From assembly GCA_018114805.1 (NCBI GenBank), contig CP073042.1, positions 806,001-870,000 of the forward strand: a stretch of DNA of 64,000 bases. Reading direction: 5' to 3'. Source of the stretch: Candidatus Streptomyces philanthi. Lineage in GTDB: Bacteria > Actinomycetota > Actinomycetes > Streptomycetales > Streptomycetaceae. The stretch's first letter is position 1; each line of letters opens with the position of its first letter. This document shows positions 36,431-45,038 of the stretch, piece after piece. The translations under genes were made by a program, and so were the position numbers. The notes under the pieces are model-generated. The model did no database searches and had not been told where the DNA came from. It saw nothing but the letters and a program-made list of their open reading frames with translations.

Positions 36431-36936
36431 CGAATCTCCTTGCGCAATTCGAGCCCTTCCCCGAGCCACCGGCACTGATCTTGGAGTACATCGCGGAGCG
36501 GAGCGCGGAGGAGTCCGTGGTCGACGGCCCCGCTCCGTGGGATCTGGGGGCGCTGCCCGCCGAATTGATCGCGCCGATGCCCCCGTGGCTCGACTCCGTG
36601 TGCCGCTGGCTGAACTCGACGTACGCCTGGCAGCCGCAGGACATCATCCCACCATGCTGGACGAAGCACGAGGGCCTTGAGTACGAGATCGCGGCCCTGG
36701 CCTTCGCCCGCACCGACGCGTACGCGGACGCGGGCTCGACCGTGATCTGGCACGAGCAGTACGACCGGTTCCTCACGCGGATGACCAAGGCCCTCGGCAA
36801 GGCCGGCGATAAATGCCGAGTCGGACGGCACGAAGACCGTCCAGCGCGCTTCCAGCGCGCAGCCTGGCCCTCTCAAGCCGATGGGGGCCACGAAGAAACC
36901 AAGCCTGCGGAGCGAGCCGAGGAGATGGCGCAATGA
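36427..36936 (+). CDS. DUF4913-like protein of the transfer operon
   Basis: 169 aa. The centre (WLNSTYAWQPQDIIPPCWTKHEGLEYEIAALAFARTDAY ... VIWHEQYDRFLTRM) matches the Trp/His pattern that I associate with DUF4913 in Streptomyces plasmids. Function unknown. The ATG overlaps the coupling-protein stop and its own stop overlaps the next ATG, so it belongs to the transfer operon. The C-terminal 45 residues are polar. Confidence 0.6.
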   Translation: MTNLLAQFEPFPEPPALILEYIAERSAEESVVDGPAPWDLGALPAELIAPMPPWLDSVCRWLNSTYAWQPQDIIPPCWTKHEGLEYEIAALAFARTDAYADAGSTVIWHEQYDRFLTRMTKALGKAGDKCRVGRHEDRPARFQRAAWPSQADGGHEETKPAERAEEMAQ

Positions 36937-37184
36937 TGACGAACCCCGACATGGTCTTCTCGGTGGACCCCCGACATGGGTTGGTGGCGCGAAGCGGCTG
37001 GGAGAAGGAAGAAGCTCGAACGGTGCTCCGCGATCTCGGCTGGGAGTGGGCGGAAGAACTCCACGCGCTTGTTCCGCCGGACGACGTTCCAGAGGTCGAT
37101 GCCGCAGTTCAGGCGGTGGCAGAACGCATCTGCACGGCCACCGCACCGGATACGCGGTCGGACCGTACGGCGCGATGCGGCTGA
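36933..37184 (+). CDS. Hypothetical protein, last gene of the transfer operon
   Basis: 83 aa, starting MMTNPDMVFSVDPRHGLVARSG, with a recognisable core LRDLGWEWAEELHALVPPDDVPEVDAAVQAVAERICT. Function unknown. A decayed second copy of its 3' half lies at 41338-41482 on the same strand, so this gene or its neighbourhood has been duplicated. The start overlaps the preceding stop. Confidence 0.55.
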   Translation: MMTNPDMVFSVDPRHGLVARSGWEKEEARTVLRDLGWEWAEELHALVPPDDVPEVDAAVQAVAERICTATAPDTRSDRTARCG

Positions 37185-37503
37185 CCCTCGATCGCGCCGA
37201 ACAGGTGTTCACAAAGGTCACTGCGCGGGAGACCACCGAAACTCGACGAAACAGAGCCACTCAAAACGATCAACCCACGACGGCGAAGCAGCGACGGCCA
37301 GCGTACAGAGACGCAGTTGTCTCAGGGAGCCCCGCTTCGCCAGGAGGCCCCGGGTCCCCCACCGATCTAGTCCGGGAAGTCGTGCGCGTACTCGACGAAG
37401 GGAGGAGTTGCGCGACATACAGGTACTGCCGAGATCTGCGACCTGGTCATAGTATGTCGCGAATGCGCCGCTTGGGCGGAGCGCAGCCGGATACTCGGCC
37501 GGA
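37185..37503. other. Junction region after the transfer operon
   Basis: 319 bp without a gene. It contains one copy (37368-37399) of a 32-bp imperfect direct repeat whose partner is at 42176-42207. This marks the boundary between the conjugative module and the YihY-csp block. Confidence 0.4.
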
Positions 37504-38547
37504 ATGGTACGGACGCTGAAGAGGCATAAAAGGCACGGCGGGCCCAGCGCGACCGATCAGAAGGCCGAGACCGCGCGGGCACCCCAGGCCGGGCCGGACG
37601 AGCAGGTGGAGCGGCAGGCGCCGGATACTCCGACGGATCTGCCCAAACGCTCCTGGGGAGCAATACTCAAAGGCACCCTGAAGGAGTTCAAGAAGGACGA
37701 GCTGACCGACCGGGCGGCGGCGCTGACCTACTACGGGATCCTCGCGCTGTTCCCAGCACTGCTGGCACTGATCTCGCTGCTCGGAGTCGTCGGGCAGTCG
37801 GCGTCGCAGCAGGTGCTGGACAACATCCAGAAGCTCGCCCCGGGCGCGGCACGGGATGTCCTGAGCAACGCAGTGCAGCAGATGCAGGGCAACGCCGGAC
37901 TCGGTTCGGTCATGGCGGTCGTGGGTCTCCTGCTGGCAGTGTGGTCGGCCTCTGGCTACGTCGCCGCGTTCATCAGCAGTGCCAACGCCATGTACGACAT
38001 CCCGGAGGGCCGCCCCGTCTGGAAGGTGCTGCCGGTGCGCGTCGGCGTGACGGTGGTCCTGATGGTCCTGGCGGTGGTGAGCGCGGTGATCGTCGTGTTC
38101 ACCGGCGGCCTGGCCCGGGAGATCGGCACAGCGCTGGGGGTAGGTGACACAGCGCTGACCGTCTGGTCGATCGCGAAGTGCCCGGTGGTGGTACTCCTGG
38201 TGACGACCATGATCGCGATTCTGTACTGGGCGACGCCGAACGCGAGGGTTCGCGGATTCCGCTGGATCACGCCGGGCAGTTTCCTGGCGCTGGTGATCTG
38301 GTTGATCGCTTCGACCGGGTTCGCATTGTACGTGGCGAACTTCGCCTCGTACAACAAGACCTACGGTACCTTCGCCGGCGTAATCATCTTCCTGGTGTGG
38401 CTGTGGATCACGAATCTGGCGATCCTGCTGGGCCTGGAGTTCGACTCGGAGATGGCCCGGCACCGCGCAGTGGCGGGCGGTCAGCCGGCGGATGAGGAGC
38501 CGTACGTCGAGCCGCGCGACACCCGGAAGTGGGACGAAGGAGGATAG
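37504..38547 (+). CDS. YihY/BrkB family membrane protein
   Basis: 347 aa. After a charged 50-residue N-terminus, six transmembrane helices carry YihY signatures. These include KDELTDRAAALTYYGILALFPALLALISLLGVVG, SGYVAAFISSANAMYDIPEGRP, NARVRGFRWITPGSFLALVIWLIAS, and SYNKTYGTFAGVIIFLVWLWITNLAILLGLEFDSE. Function is uncertain; members are linked to envelope integrity. Intact. It is followed by a 16-bp palindrome and a cluster of stress-related membrane genes. Confidence 0.9.
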   Translation: MVRTLKRHKRHGGPSATDQKAETARAPQAGPDEQVERQAPDTPTDLPKRSWGAILKGTLKEFKKDELTDRAAALTYYGILALFPALLALISLLGVVGQSASQQVLDNIQKLAPGAARDVLSNAVQQMQGNAGLGSVMAVVGLLLAVWSASGYVAAFISSANAMYDIPEGRPVWKVLPVRVGVTVVLMVLAVVSAVIVVFTGGLAREIGTALGVGDTALTVWSIAKCPVVVLLVTTMIAILYWATPNARVRGFRWITPGSFLALVIWLIASTGFALYVANFASYNKTYGTFAGVIIFLVWLWITNLAILLGLEFDSEMARHRAVAGGQPADEEPYVEPRDTRKWDEGG

Positions 38548-38612
38548 CCGCCGTCTTGAATCCTGACTGACAAGAAGGAGGCGCGCCAGGGCCTAGTCCA
38601 GGGCGCTTCCTA

Positions 38613-38628
38613 GGTCCCGGCCGGGACC
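38613..38628. other. 16-bp perfect palindrome
   Basis: ggtcccggccgggacc with no loop, 66 bp after the YihY gene and 24 bp before the PAP2 gene. It may be a terminator base or a regulator site. Confidence 0.4.
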
Positions 38629-38651
38629 GGATCGATCACGGCATCGGTGCG

Positions 38652-39230
38652 ATGTGGCCTGGGACGGGAAGTCAGCTGGTCATGGGGACGAAGGCAGATC
38701 TGCACGACGGGGATCGCCTGCTGGCCAGACGGGCAATCGGGTGGGGGCCACCCTGGCTGCGGCGGGTCGCGCCCGCTGTGGAGGAAGCGGCCGAGCACAC
38801 CAAGCTGTGGCTGGCGACGGCCGCAGCGATGGCCGCCCTCGGCGGGTGGCGGGGCCGCACTGCCGCCGCCGCGGGGGTCGCGGCCATGGCGATGGCCCAA
38901 GTGCTGTCCAACGGGGTTGCCAAACAAATGTGTCACCGTCGGCGCCCACCGCGGGAATGGGTCCCGCCGGAGGAACTTCAGGACCGCCCGGACAGTTCCT
39001 CCTTCCCTTCAGGGCACACCGCCGCGGCATTCGCTTTCGCGGGTGCCGTCACGCCGGTGTGGCCGGCTGCCGGTACTGCCTGTGGGGTGTCGGCCGTGCT
39101 GGTGGCCGCGGAGCGGGTGCACAGCGGTGCCCACTTCCCCTCCGACGTGGCCGCTGGCGGCGTGATCGGACTGGCCGCAGCCGCCCTGATACGGGGCGCA
39201 ACGGATCTGCTGCGGCCACGTGCGTTCTGA
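38652..39230 (+). CDS. PAP2 family phosphatase
   Basis: 192 aa. The acid-phosphatase superfamily motifs are present in order: K-x6-RP (KQMCHRRRPPR), PSGH (SSFPSGHTAAAFAFAGA), and R-x5-H-x3-D (ERVHSGAHFPSDVAAG). They are separated by short transmembrane helices. It probably dephosphorylates a lipid or undecaprenyl phosphate in the membrane. ATG 38652 is the first start; ATG 38682 (MGTKADLHDGDRL) is an alternative. Neither has a strong ribosome site. Confidence 0.85.
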   Translation: MWPGTGSQLVMGTKADLHDGDRLLARRAIGWGPPWLRRVAPAVEEAAEHTKLWLATAAAMAALGGWRGRTAAAAGVAAMAMAQVLSNGVAKQMCHRRRPPREWVPPEELQDRPDSSSFPSGHTAAAFAFAGAVTPVWPAAGTACGVSAVLVAAERVHSGAHFPSDVAAGGVIGLAAAALIRGATDLLRPRAF

Positions 39231-39300
39231 CCTGGGGTGAAGCTCTGATGTGGGGTACCCGGACAGCCGACCGGAGTCGACGAAGGGCAGGTGAGCAGCC

Positions 39301-39720
39301 ATGACAGCAGACAGCTCCCATCACACCGATGCCGGAGCGCAGGAGCCGGTGGGCGAGTTGGTCCAGCGAGCCTCGCAACAGTTGTCGCAGCTGGTCCGCG
39401 ACGAGATGCGCCTGGCGCAAGCGGAGATGACCCAGAAGGGCAAGCGGTTCGGCAAAGGCGGCGGCCTCTTCGGAGGCGCCGGCCTGGTGGGCGTGCTCAC
39501 CCTGCAGGCACTGGTGGCCACCGTGATCGCCGCACTGTCGCTCGCCATGGACGTGTGGGTGGCGGCTCTGATCGTCACCGGCGTCCTGGCCGCCGTTACC
39601 GCACTGATGGCGGCTCTCGGGAAGCAGCAGATCAGCAAGGCGTCCCAACCGACGCCGGAGCAGACCATGGACAGCGTCAAGGCCGATGTGGGCGAGATCA
39701 AGGAGAGGGCACAGCGATGA
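39301..39720 (+). CDS. Holin-X (superfamily III) family protein
   Basis: 139 aa. An amphipathic N-terminal segment (VGELVQRASQQLSQLVRDEMRLAQAEMTQKGK) precedes two membrane helices (GAGLVGVLTLQALVATVIAALSLAM, VWVAALIVTGVLAAVTALMAAL) and a polar tail. This is the actinobacterial Holin-X family. It is normally found, as here, directly upstream of DUF3618 and DUF4235 genes and is thought to act in the envelope rather than lysis. Stop and next ATG overlap. Confidence 0.85.
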   Translation: MTADSSHHTDAGAQEPVGELVQRASQQLSQLVRDEMRLAQAEMTQKGKRFGKGGGLFGGAGLVGVLTLQALVATVIAALSLAMDVWVAALIVTGVLAAVTALMAALGKQQISKASQPTPEQTMDSVKADVGEIKERAQR

Positions 39721-40187
39721 CCCCAGACAAGCCGCACACAGGCGATGAGGCCACACCTTCTCCAGAGGAACTGCGCGAGAAGGTCGAGGCGACCCGTGAG
39801 GAACTCGGCGAGACCGTCGAGGCACTCGCGGCGAAGACCGACGTCAAGACCCGCGCCCAGGAGAAGACAGTGGCCGTCAAGCAGCAGGTCGCCGAGAAGA
39901 CCACCCAGGCCAAAGCCCAACTCAAGGACAAGGCGACGCACGCCGCTCACGCTGTGCAGGACAGGGCTCCGGAACCGATGCGTGCCAAGGCCGCCGCAGC
40001 TACCGAGCAGGCCCGCGACAAGGCCATGCACGTCGCCGAGCTGGCCCGGGACAAGGCACCAGAACCGGTACGCGAGAAGACCGGCCAGGGCATGGAGGCG
40101 GCGCGAGCGAAGCGCACCCCACTGCTCGCCGCCGCCGGTGCGCTCATCGCGCTGATGCTCATCCGCCGCGCCAGGAGGCACCAATGA
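39717..40187 (+). CDS. DUF3618 domain-containing protein
   Basis: 156 aa. The N-terminal DUF3618 segment (PSPEELREKVEATREELGETVEALAAKTDVKTRAQEK) is followed by a long alanine/lysine/glutamine helix with repeated KDKAxH and APEPxRxK units, and one C-terminal membrane helix (TPLLAAAGALIALMLIRR). It is a tail-anchored rod. The ATG overlaps the holin stop and its own stop overlaps the DUF4235 start. Confidence 0.85.
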   Translation: MTPDKPHTGDEATPSPEELREKVEATREELGETVEALAAKTDVKTRAQEKTVAVKQQVAEKTTQAKAQLKDKATHAAHAVQDRAPEPMRAKAAAATEQARDKAMHVAELARDKAPEPVREKTGQGMEAARAKRTPLLAAAGALIALMLIRRARRHQ

Positions 40188-40441
40188 AAGCATCGAAGAT
40201 CGCTTACAAGCCGGTCGGCCTGGCCATGGGCGCCGTCAGTGGTGTCCTGGCCGGCGCCGTGTTCAAGCAGGTCTGGAAACAGCTCGGGCACGAGGAAGAC
40301 GCCCCCGACGAGCACCGCAACTGGCGCGAAGTGCTGTCGGCAGCCGTCCTGCAGGGCGCCATCTTCGCCGGCGTCAAAGCCGCCGTCGACCGCGGCGGCG
40401 CCACCGCCACCCGACGCCTGACCGGCACCTGGCCCGGCTGA
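40184..40441 (+). CDS. DUF4235 domain-containing membrane protein
   Basis: 85 aa. MKASKIAYKPVGLAMGAVSGVLAGAVFKQVWKQL, then EHRNWREVLSAAVLQGAIFAGVKAAVDRGGA, is the complete DUF4235 two-helix protein. It is the third gene of the holin-DUF3618-DUF4235 operon, starting on the ATGA overlap. Function unknown. Confidence 0.85.
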   Translation: MKASKIAYKPVGLAMGAVSGVLAGAVFKQVWKQLGHEEDAPDEHRNWREVLSAAVLQGAIFAGVKAAVDRGGATATRRLTGTWPG

Positions 40442-40599
40442 CCGACCGCGCACGTCAGCACCACCTGGCCTGACGAGTGCCAACACTGGCCGGTCTGGAC
40501 GGGCAAGCGCGCGAATATGGGCGCTGCACCTCCCCAGGCGTGCGCCACCTCCTGTCGGTGTGCTCCGATTACCCGCACAGGGGGGCCGCACGTTCACTC

Positions 40600-40920
40600 A
40601 GCCCGGTGTGCACGCCAATGCGCCACCGCTGCCGCCAGTTGTTCCTGAAGTTGTGCAGGCATCGGCTCCTGCTATGTCGCAGCGACCACAGCCTCCGCTA
40701 CATCGTGAACCTTGGTGTTGGAGTGCTGAGACACCCGGACCAGAATCTGCCACGCGTCCTCGTCGGTGCAGGTAAAGGTGGCCATCAGCGCGCCGCGCGC
40801 CATGTCAATGACTGGCCGTCGCTCCAACGCCTCCTTGAGCTACTCGGTCTCCTGCAACAGTTGTTCGGCCTGCCCACCAATCGGCAGCCCGCCATCATCA
40901 CGGACGCTATCTCGGGACAC
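40600..40920 (-). pseudogene. ANTAR regulator with two in-frame amber stops
   Basis: Minus-strand reading gives GGQAEQLLQETE, stop, LKEALERRPVIDMARGALMATFTCTDEDAWQILVRVSQHSNTKVHDVAEAVVAAT, stop, QEPMPAQLQEQLAAAVAHWR. The middle is a clear ANTAR domain. The TAG codons at 40840-40842 and 40672-40674 are in the same frame, and each could come from CAG by one C-to-T change. The likely start is GTG 40918-40920. It is related in layout to the intact ANTAR gene at 5.1 kb. Confidence 0.75.
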
Positions 40921-41337
40921 GCTCTTGCGCGGCGTACCGTGCACGGGGCGTTCACTGCGGTCACGCCGAGGCCCGGGGCTCTGGTGAGGTCGCATGGTTG
41001 ACGCCTTCCCCCTGGCACTCAGCCGACACACCTGCCCGCCGCCCTTAACGGGCGACGGATCATCCACCGGCCCGTACGCTGGCGAGGCTCCAGGCCTCTC
41101 GCGATGCGACCATATGGAGTCGCGATCGGCACGGCACCCCGCCCGCCGTCACTGCTTCGTGCTTCGCTCCGCGTTGCCGGTGTGTGACACCGTGACCAAC
41201 GCAAAAGCGGTCCCCCACCGTCCCACCACCGGCCTTTGGGCGACGATACAAGACAGACCGGCATCGCAAACTCGGCCAGCAGTCGACTCCCGCAGTCACC
41301 TCGAAACGACTGCCACCCTCGGTTACAAAGCCAAACG

Positions 41338-41482
41338 GTGTTCCGCGATATCGGGAGTGGGCGGAGGAGCTGCACGCTCTCGTCCCGGCGAACGACGTGC
41401 CACAGGTCAATGCCGCGGTAGGCGGTGGCAGAACTGCATCTGCACGGCCACCGCACCGGCTACGCGGCGGGACCGTGCGCCA
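41338..41482 (+). pseudogene. Decayed copy of the 36933-37184 gene
   Basis: The DNA is clearly similar to 37021-37165. Shared stretches include gggagtgggcgga, gcggtggcagaac and catctgcacggccaccgcaccgg. Reconstructed protein fragments are EWAEELHALVPANDVPQVNAAV compared with EWAEELHALVPPDDVPEVDAAV. Small gaps destroy the frame and the copy lacks its beginning. It directly abuts an IS30 relic. Confidence 0.75.
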
Positions 41483-41665
41483 CTCACGGCCCGTCCGTTC
41501 GTTGATGCCCACCAACCGGCAGGCCTCTGCATTGCCATAGCCCAGGTCCACGAGCCGGAAGTATTCCTCCTGCTCGCGGACCAACCCTCTACGGTCGCCC
41601 AGAGCCCCTGGTCCGGCTTCTCGCGGGTCTCGAACATCGCGTTGCGACGACCGCTAGAACCCAAG
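41483..41665 (-). pseudogene. IS30-family transposase N-terminal relic
   Basis: The minus strand encodes VREQEEYFRLVDLGYGNAEACRLVGINERTGREWR, the typical N-terminal HTH of IS30-type transposases, preceded in another frame by FETREKPDQGLW. The rest of the transposase is missing; sequence switches abruptly to the decayed gene copy at about 41482. No terminal repeats were seen. Confidence 0.7.
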
Positions 41666-41695
41666 ATTCACTGGCCGGGGCTTCTCCCTGCGTCG

Positions 41696-41899
41696 TTAGG
41701 CGGGAGTGATGTTCTCCGCCTGCGGGCCCTTCTGGCCCTGCACGACGTCGAAGCTCACCTTGTGGCCTTCCTGGAGCTCACGGAAGCCCGAGCCGGCGAT
41801 GTTCGAGTAGTGGGCGAAGACGTCGGGGCCGCCGCCATCCTGCTCGATGAAGCCGAAGCCTTTCTCGGCGTTGAACCACTTCACAGTGCCTGTAGCCAT
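41696..41899 (-). CDS. Cold shock domain protein (CspA family)
   Basis: 67 aa, a complete single cold-shock domain. [20 protein letters not shown] contains RNP1 (KGFGFI); RNP2 follows as DVFAHY. It ends [20 protein letters not shown]. It binds single-stranded RNA or DNA as an RNA chaperone. AAGGAG lies 8 nt before the ATG. A terminator-like hairpin with a U-run sits about 80 bp upstream on the same strand. Confidence 0.92.
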   Translation of the reverse strand: MATGTVKWFNAEKGFGFIEQDGGGPDVFAHYSNIAGSGFRELQEGHKVSFDVVQGQKGPQAENITPA

Positions 41900-41975
41900 G
41901 TGCCTGTCTCCTTCGAGGGGACTCATATCGTGCGGGATCCGGAGGTGATCGCCCTGGTCCGGAGAGGCGTTGAAC

Positions 41976-42007
41976 AGCAAAAACGCCCGTGATTGCGATC
42001 ACGGGCG
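41976..42007 (-). terminator. Rho-independent terminator or csp leader attenuator
   Basis: A perfect 10-bp stem (cgcccgtgat / atcacgggcg, 4-nt loop), read on the minus strand, is followed by TTTTTG. This is the textbook form, rare in such GC-rich DNA. It lies upstream of csp in the same direction, so it ends an upstream transcript or attenuates csp. Confidence 0.75.
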
Positions 42008-42143
42008 AACGGGACTTCGGAACCACGACTGCTGATCACGACGCTACACCGGCTGGTGACGCTCGGCCACTGAAACACAGAGTTGTTCTCGCAGGCTGTG
42101 TTACGGCGACAGAGCCTCAGATGGCTGTCCGCCGCTAGGGGGG

Positions 42144-42167
42144 CCGGCGGGCCACGTGGCCCGCCGG
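42144..42167. other. 24-bp perfect palindrome centred on CACGTG
   Basis: The half-site is CCGGCGGGCCAC with its exact complement and no loop. It is strong enough to be a cruciform or hairpin in RNA, or a regulator-binding site between csp and the epimerase gene. Confidence 0.55.
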
Positions 42168-42473
42168 ACAGGCCGTAGTCCAGGAAGTCGTGCGCGTACC
42201 CGACGTACAACGACCGCCGCCGCAGAGCCCTGGGCGGCAGCCCGGCCTACGAGCCGCCTCCAGCATGGGCGAGTCGCTGGAGACTGCTATGCCTGGCTGA
42301 GGGCAGGCATTACATGATCCCTTTCCAGTGCTTCTGCCAGTCGAGCGTGGTCGGGGACAGCCCAAATCGTCATGCTTGCCAGGTAGTTGCGCTCTGTAGA
42401 GACAGGCGACATCCGCTGAGGTGGATACGGCGCTACTTTCCCCGCCTCCCCTTGTGAGGGCAAGATCGGGGCC

Positions 42474-43517
42474 ATGCGCATTCTGGTGATCGGCGGTACC
42501 TGGTTCCTGGGCAAGTCCGTTGCAGAGCAGGCTCTCGCGCGGGGGTGGGATGTCACCACCTTCAACCGTGGCCGTTCCGGACCAGACGTTGAACGTGGCC
42601 GTTCCGGACCAGACGTTGAAGGAGTCGATCCGGTTCACCGTGACCGCACGGTCCGGGCCGACTTGGAGCGGCTCGCCGGGCACGGGCCGTGAGATGCCGT
42701 GATCGACACGTCCAGCTCCGACCTCGCCCCGCGTGACGTCCTGCTGTCGACCACCGCGCTTAGGGACGCGGCACGGCGGTGGATACACATCTCCACCGTG
42801 TCCGTGTACGAGGGTTGGCCGCACCAGCCGCTAACGGATGCCTCGCCGCTGCTGGAGTGCCCGCCGGACGCGGACGAGACGTACGGGTACACCGGCGACG
42901 ACGGCAGCCCCACCACGTATGGGTTCCAGAAGGCCGGCGGCGAACGCGCGGTGACGGAGGCCTTCGGGGAGGCCGCGGTGTTCCTTCGGCCAGGCGTGAT
43001 CCTCGGGCCCGGGGAGTACGTGGGCCGCTTCCCCTGGTGGCTGAACCGGGCCGCGCGTGGTGGACGCATCGTGACCCCGGCCCCGGCCGAGCAGCGCATC
43101 CAGCCGGTAGACGTGCGGGACGTCGCGGAGTTCGCGCTGGAGCAGGCAGCGGCCTCCACGAGCGGCGGCTACAACGTCACCCACCCGGAGGGGATCACCT
43201 TCGACGGCTTCCTCGGCGAGTGCCTGGCGGTGACGGACAGCACCGGCACGCCGGTGTGGGTGGAGCCAGAGACCCTCGTCGAGCAGGGCGTGAAGCAGTG
43301 GATGGAGCTGCCGCTGTGGCGCACGCACGCGGGCGTGTGGTCGGTGGACTCCGGGCGGGCGGTCGCTGCCGGTCTGCGGTGTCGGCCGGTTGCTGAGACG
43401 ATCCGGGACACGTGGGCGTGGCTTGCCCGAGATGGGCGTCCCGTGGATCACCCGAGGTGGTCGGATCACGGGATCGCCCCGGAGAAGGAGGCCAAGATCC
43501 TGGCCTCCCTGTCGTGA
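42474..43517 (+). pseudogene. NAD-dependent epimerase/dehydratase, in-frame TGA
   Basis: A 347-codon short-chain dehydrogenase/epimerase gene. The N-terminal Rossmann motif is RILVIGGTWFLGKSV; the active-site region is ISTVSVYEG and TYGFQKAGGERAV. TGA at 42690-42692 falls where homologues have Trp (GP-W-DAVIDTS), a single G-to-A change, and the frame is the same on both sides. A 27-bp in-frame tandem duplication precedes it. The remaining 270 residues could be translated from 42699 but would lack the nucleotide-binding part. Confidence 0.8.
42567..42620 (+). repeat. 27-bp tandem duplication in the epimerase gene
   Basis: Perfect copies at 42567-42593 and 42594-42620 encode RGRSGPDVE twice, right after the first beta-alpha unit. 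It is frame-neutral and looks recent. Confidence 0.95.
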
Positions 43518-43518
43518 C

Positions 43519-44773
43519 TCAGGCCTCCAGTTGAAGCAGCGCGGACCGGCCGTTGATCTGGTGCGTGGTCGCGGTGCTCGTGAAGTCCTCCACGCGGTCG
43601 CGTAGTTCGCGGGGCAGCGTGGCGCCTCGGAATGCGGACTGTGTGAGGAACTGCTGGATTTGGCCGGTGCGTACGAGCACGCCGGTCACGCGCTGATCCC
43701 CTGGGATGCCCCACAGGGGGATGAGCGCGTCGGCGGCGCCTTCGACGTCGTTGGCGAGGAGCCGGGCCGGAGGCGGCGCCGCCGAGGACGTGAGCGGAAC
43801 GGACAGCCTCCGGCTTCTGGCCGATGAGCTCAAGGGCCCGGCGCGCGGACTGCGCGGCCTGGTCCCCATCGTGGATCAGCAACGCTGTGGAGCTGCTGGA
43901 CATCGCCAGGCGTTCCGGTGTGAACCCGAACTCGCCGCCGATCCCGTCGTGGAGGTCGTCACGGGCGCCACTGTCGACTTCTGCAGACATGAGCAGCGCG
44001 CGGCGCGCGGACTCCACGTCGCCGAGCCCGCCGTAGGACTGGGCGCGGCGTGCCTTGCTGACGGCCTCGGTGGGCATGCCTGTGAAGTACGCGATGTACG
44101 CGAGCATCCCGTCAGCGAACGCGCGCAAGGGCTCAAACCGGGCAGCTTCCCCATAAAGGTCAGCGGAGCGAGCCAGACGCCGGGCGCTATCGAAGGCGCC
44201 GAGGTCGAAGGCGGAGGCCGCGAGCAAGGCGACAGTCTGGCCCGTGAGTTCGAGCAGTCGCTGCCGCTGGGCAGGGATCTGCGTCCGGTCGCGGTTGTCG
44301 AACAGCTCCTCCCGAAGGTTCCGGCCACGCCGGAAGGCCTCGCCAGGCGCAATGGAGGCGTACTCGCGCGCGAGGGCTATTACGTCGTCGGTGAGCTGGT
44401 CGAGGCTGGTGTCGGAGACGGACGCCGCAGCGGTGGCAGTGGCGTCGTCTTGGGCTTCGCGGGCGGTCATTTCGATCTCTTGCTCCAGGTTGAACGCGGG
44501 TGCCGGGGAATCGCTCCGTGGTGGCGCGAACAGGGTCGCGGCGTCGAAGGCGAACATGGCCTTCAGCACACGGCGGGTGTCGTGCGACAGCTGGTCTGCG
44601 CCGACCTGACCCCCTCTCCAGCGGCGGTAAGTCCGCTCACTGCACGTGGGGTTGTTGACGCCCTTGCCGATGACCTCGTGCGCGGTGCTGTTGAACAGCT
44701 CCTCGAACTCGGGCCAGCCCAAGCCGCGCCGTTCGCACTCATGCTTGAAAAGCGTCTCGGGTGGTGTGCCCAC
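43519..44773 (-). pseudogene. HTH-TPR type transcriptional regulator, frameshifted
   Basis: About 415 aa. The N-terminal helix-turn-helix (LFKHECERRGLGWPEFEELFNSTA ... NPTCSERTYRRWRGGQVG) is followed by a long helical TPR-like region (LLELTGQTVALLAASAFDLGAFDSARRLARSADLYGEAARFEPLRAFADGM). The C-terminus (LLANDVEGAADALIPLWGIPGDQRVTGVL ... INGRSALLQLEA) is in another frame; the shift lies about 43755-43790. Its end is 2 bp from the convergent epimerase stop. GTG 44773 has GGGGAG upstream. Such regulators often accompany specialised-metabolite genes. Confidence 0.65.
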
Positions 44774-45038
44774 GTCGCTCCCCTTCGTCGCGCCTGACCC
44801 GTTGGCGGCTCACCGGCGGGTCGATCCCTTCGCACGAAAGGGGATACCGCCGTTCTCTTCCAGTGCAACACATCGGTGCTAGATGGCACTTGACTGGCCG
44901 TCTGGTGTCACGTGGCCGTGAGATGGCCGCCGGAATGGCACGGGTCTGACATGGCGATGGCACCCCGGTCAGGACCACGCTGATCGCCAACCCCGCGGGC
45001 TGGGGTTTTGCTCCCCTCTCCCTGACCGAGGCGTGACG

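Larger units (their letters stand above)
41900..42473. other. Upstream region of the csp gene, non-coding
   Basis: 574 bp between csp (minus) and the epimerase (plus). It contains a rho-independent terminator (minus), a 24-bp palindrome and the second copy of the 32-bp imperfect repeat (42176-42207). No gene is supported. Confidence 0.45.

Noticed and set aside
41060..41584. 174-aa minus-strand frame as a gene
   Set aside because: Only the first 35 residues are protein-like (IS30 N-terminus); the rest is antisense to a decayed gene copy.
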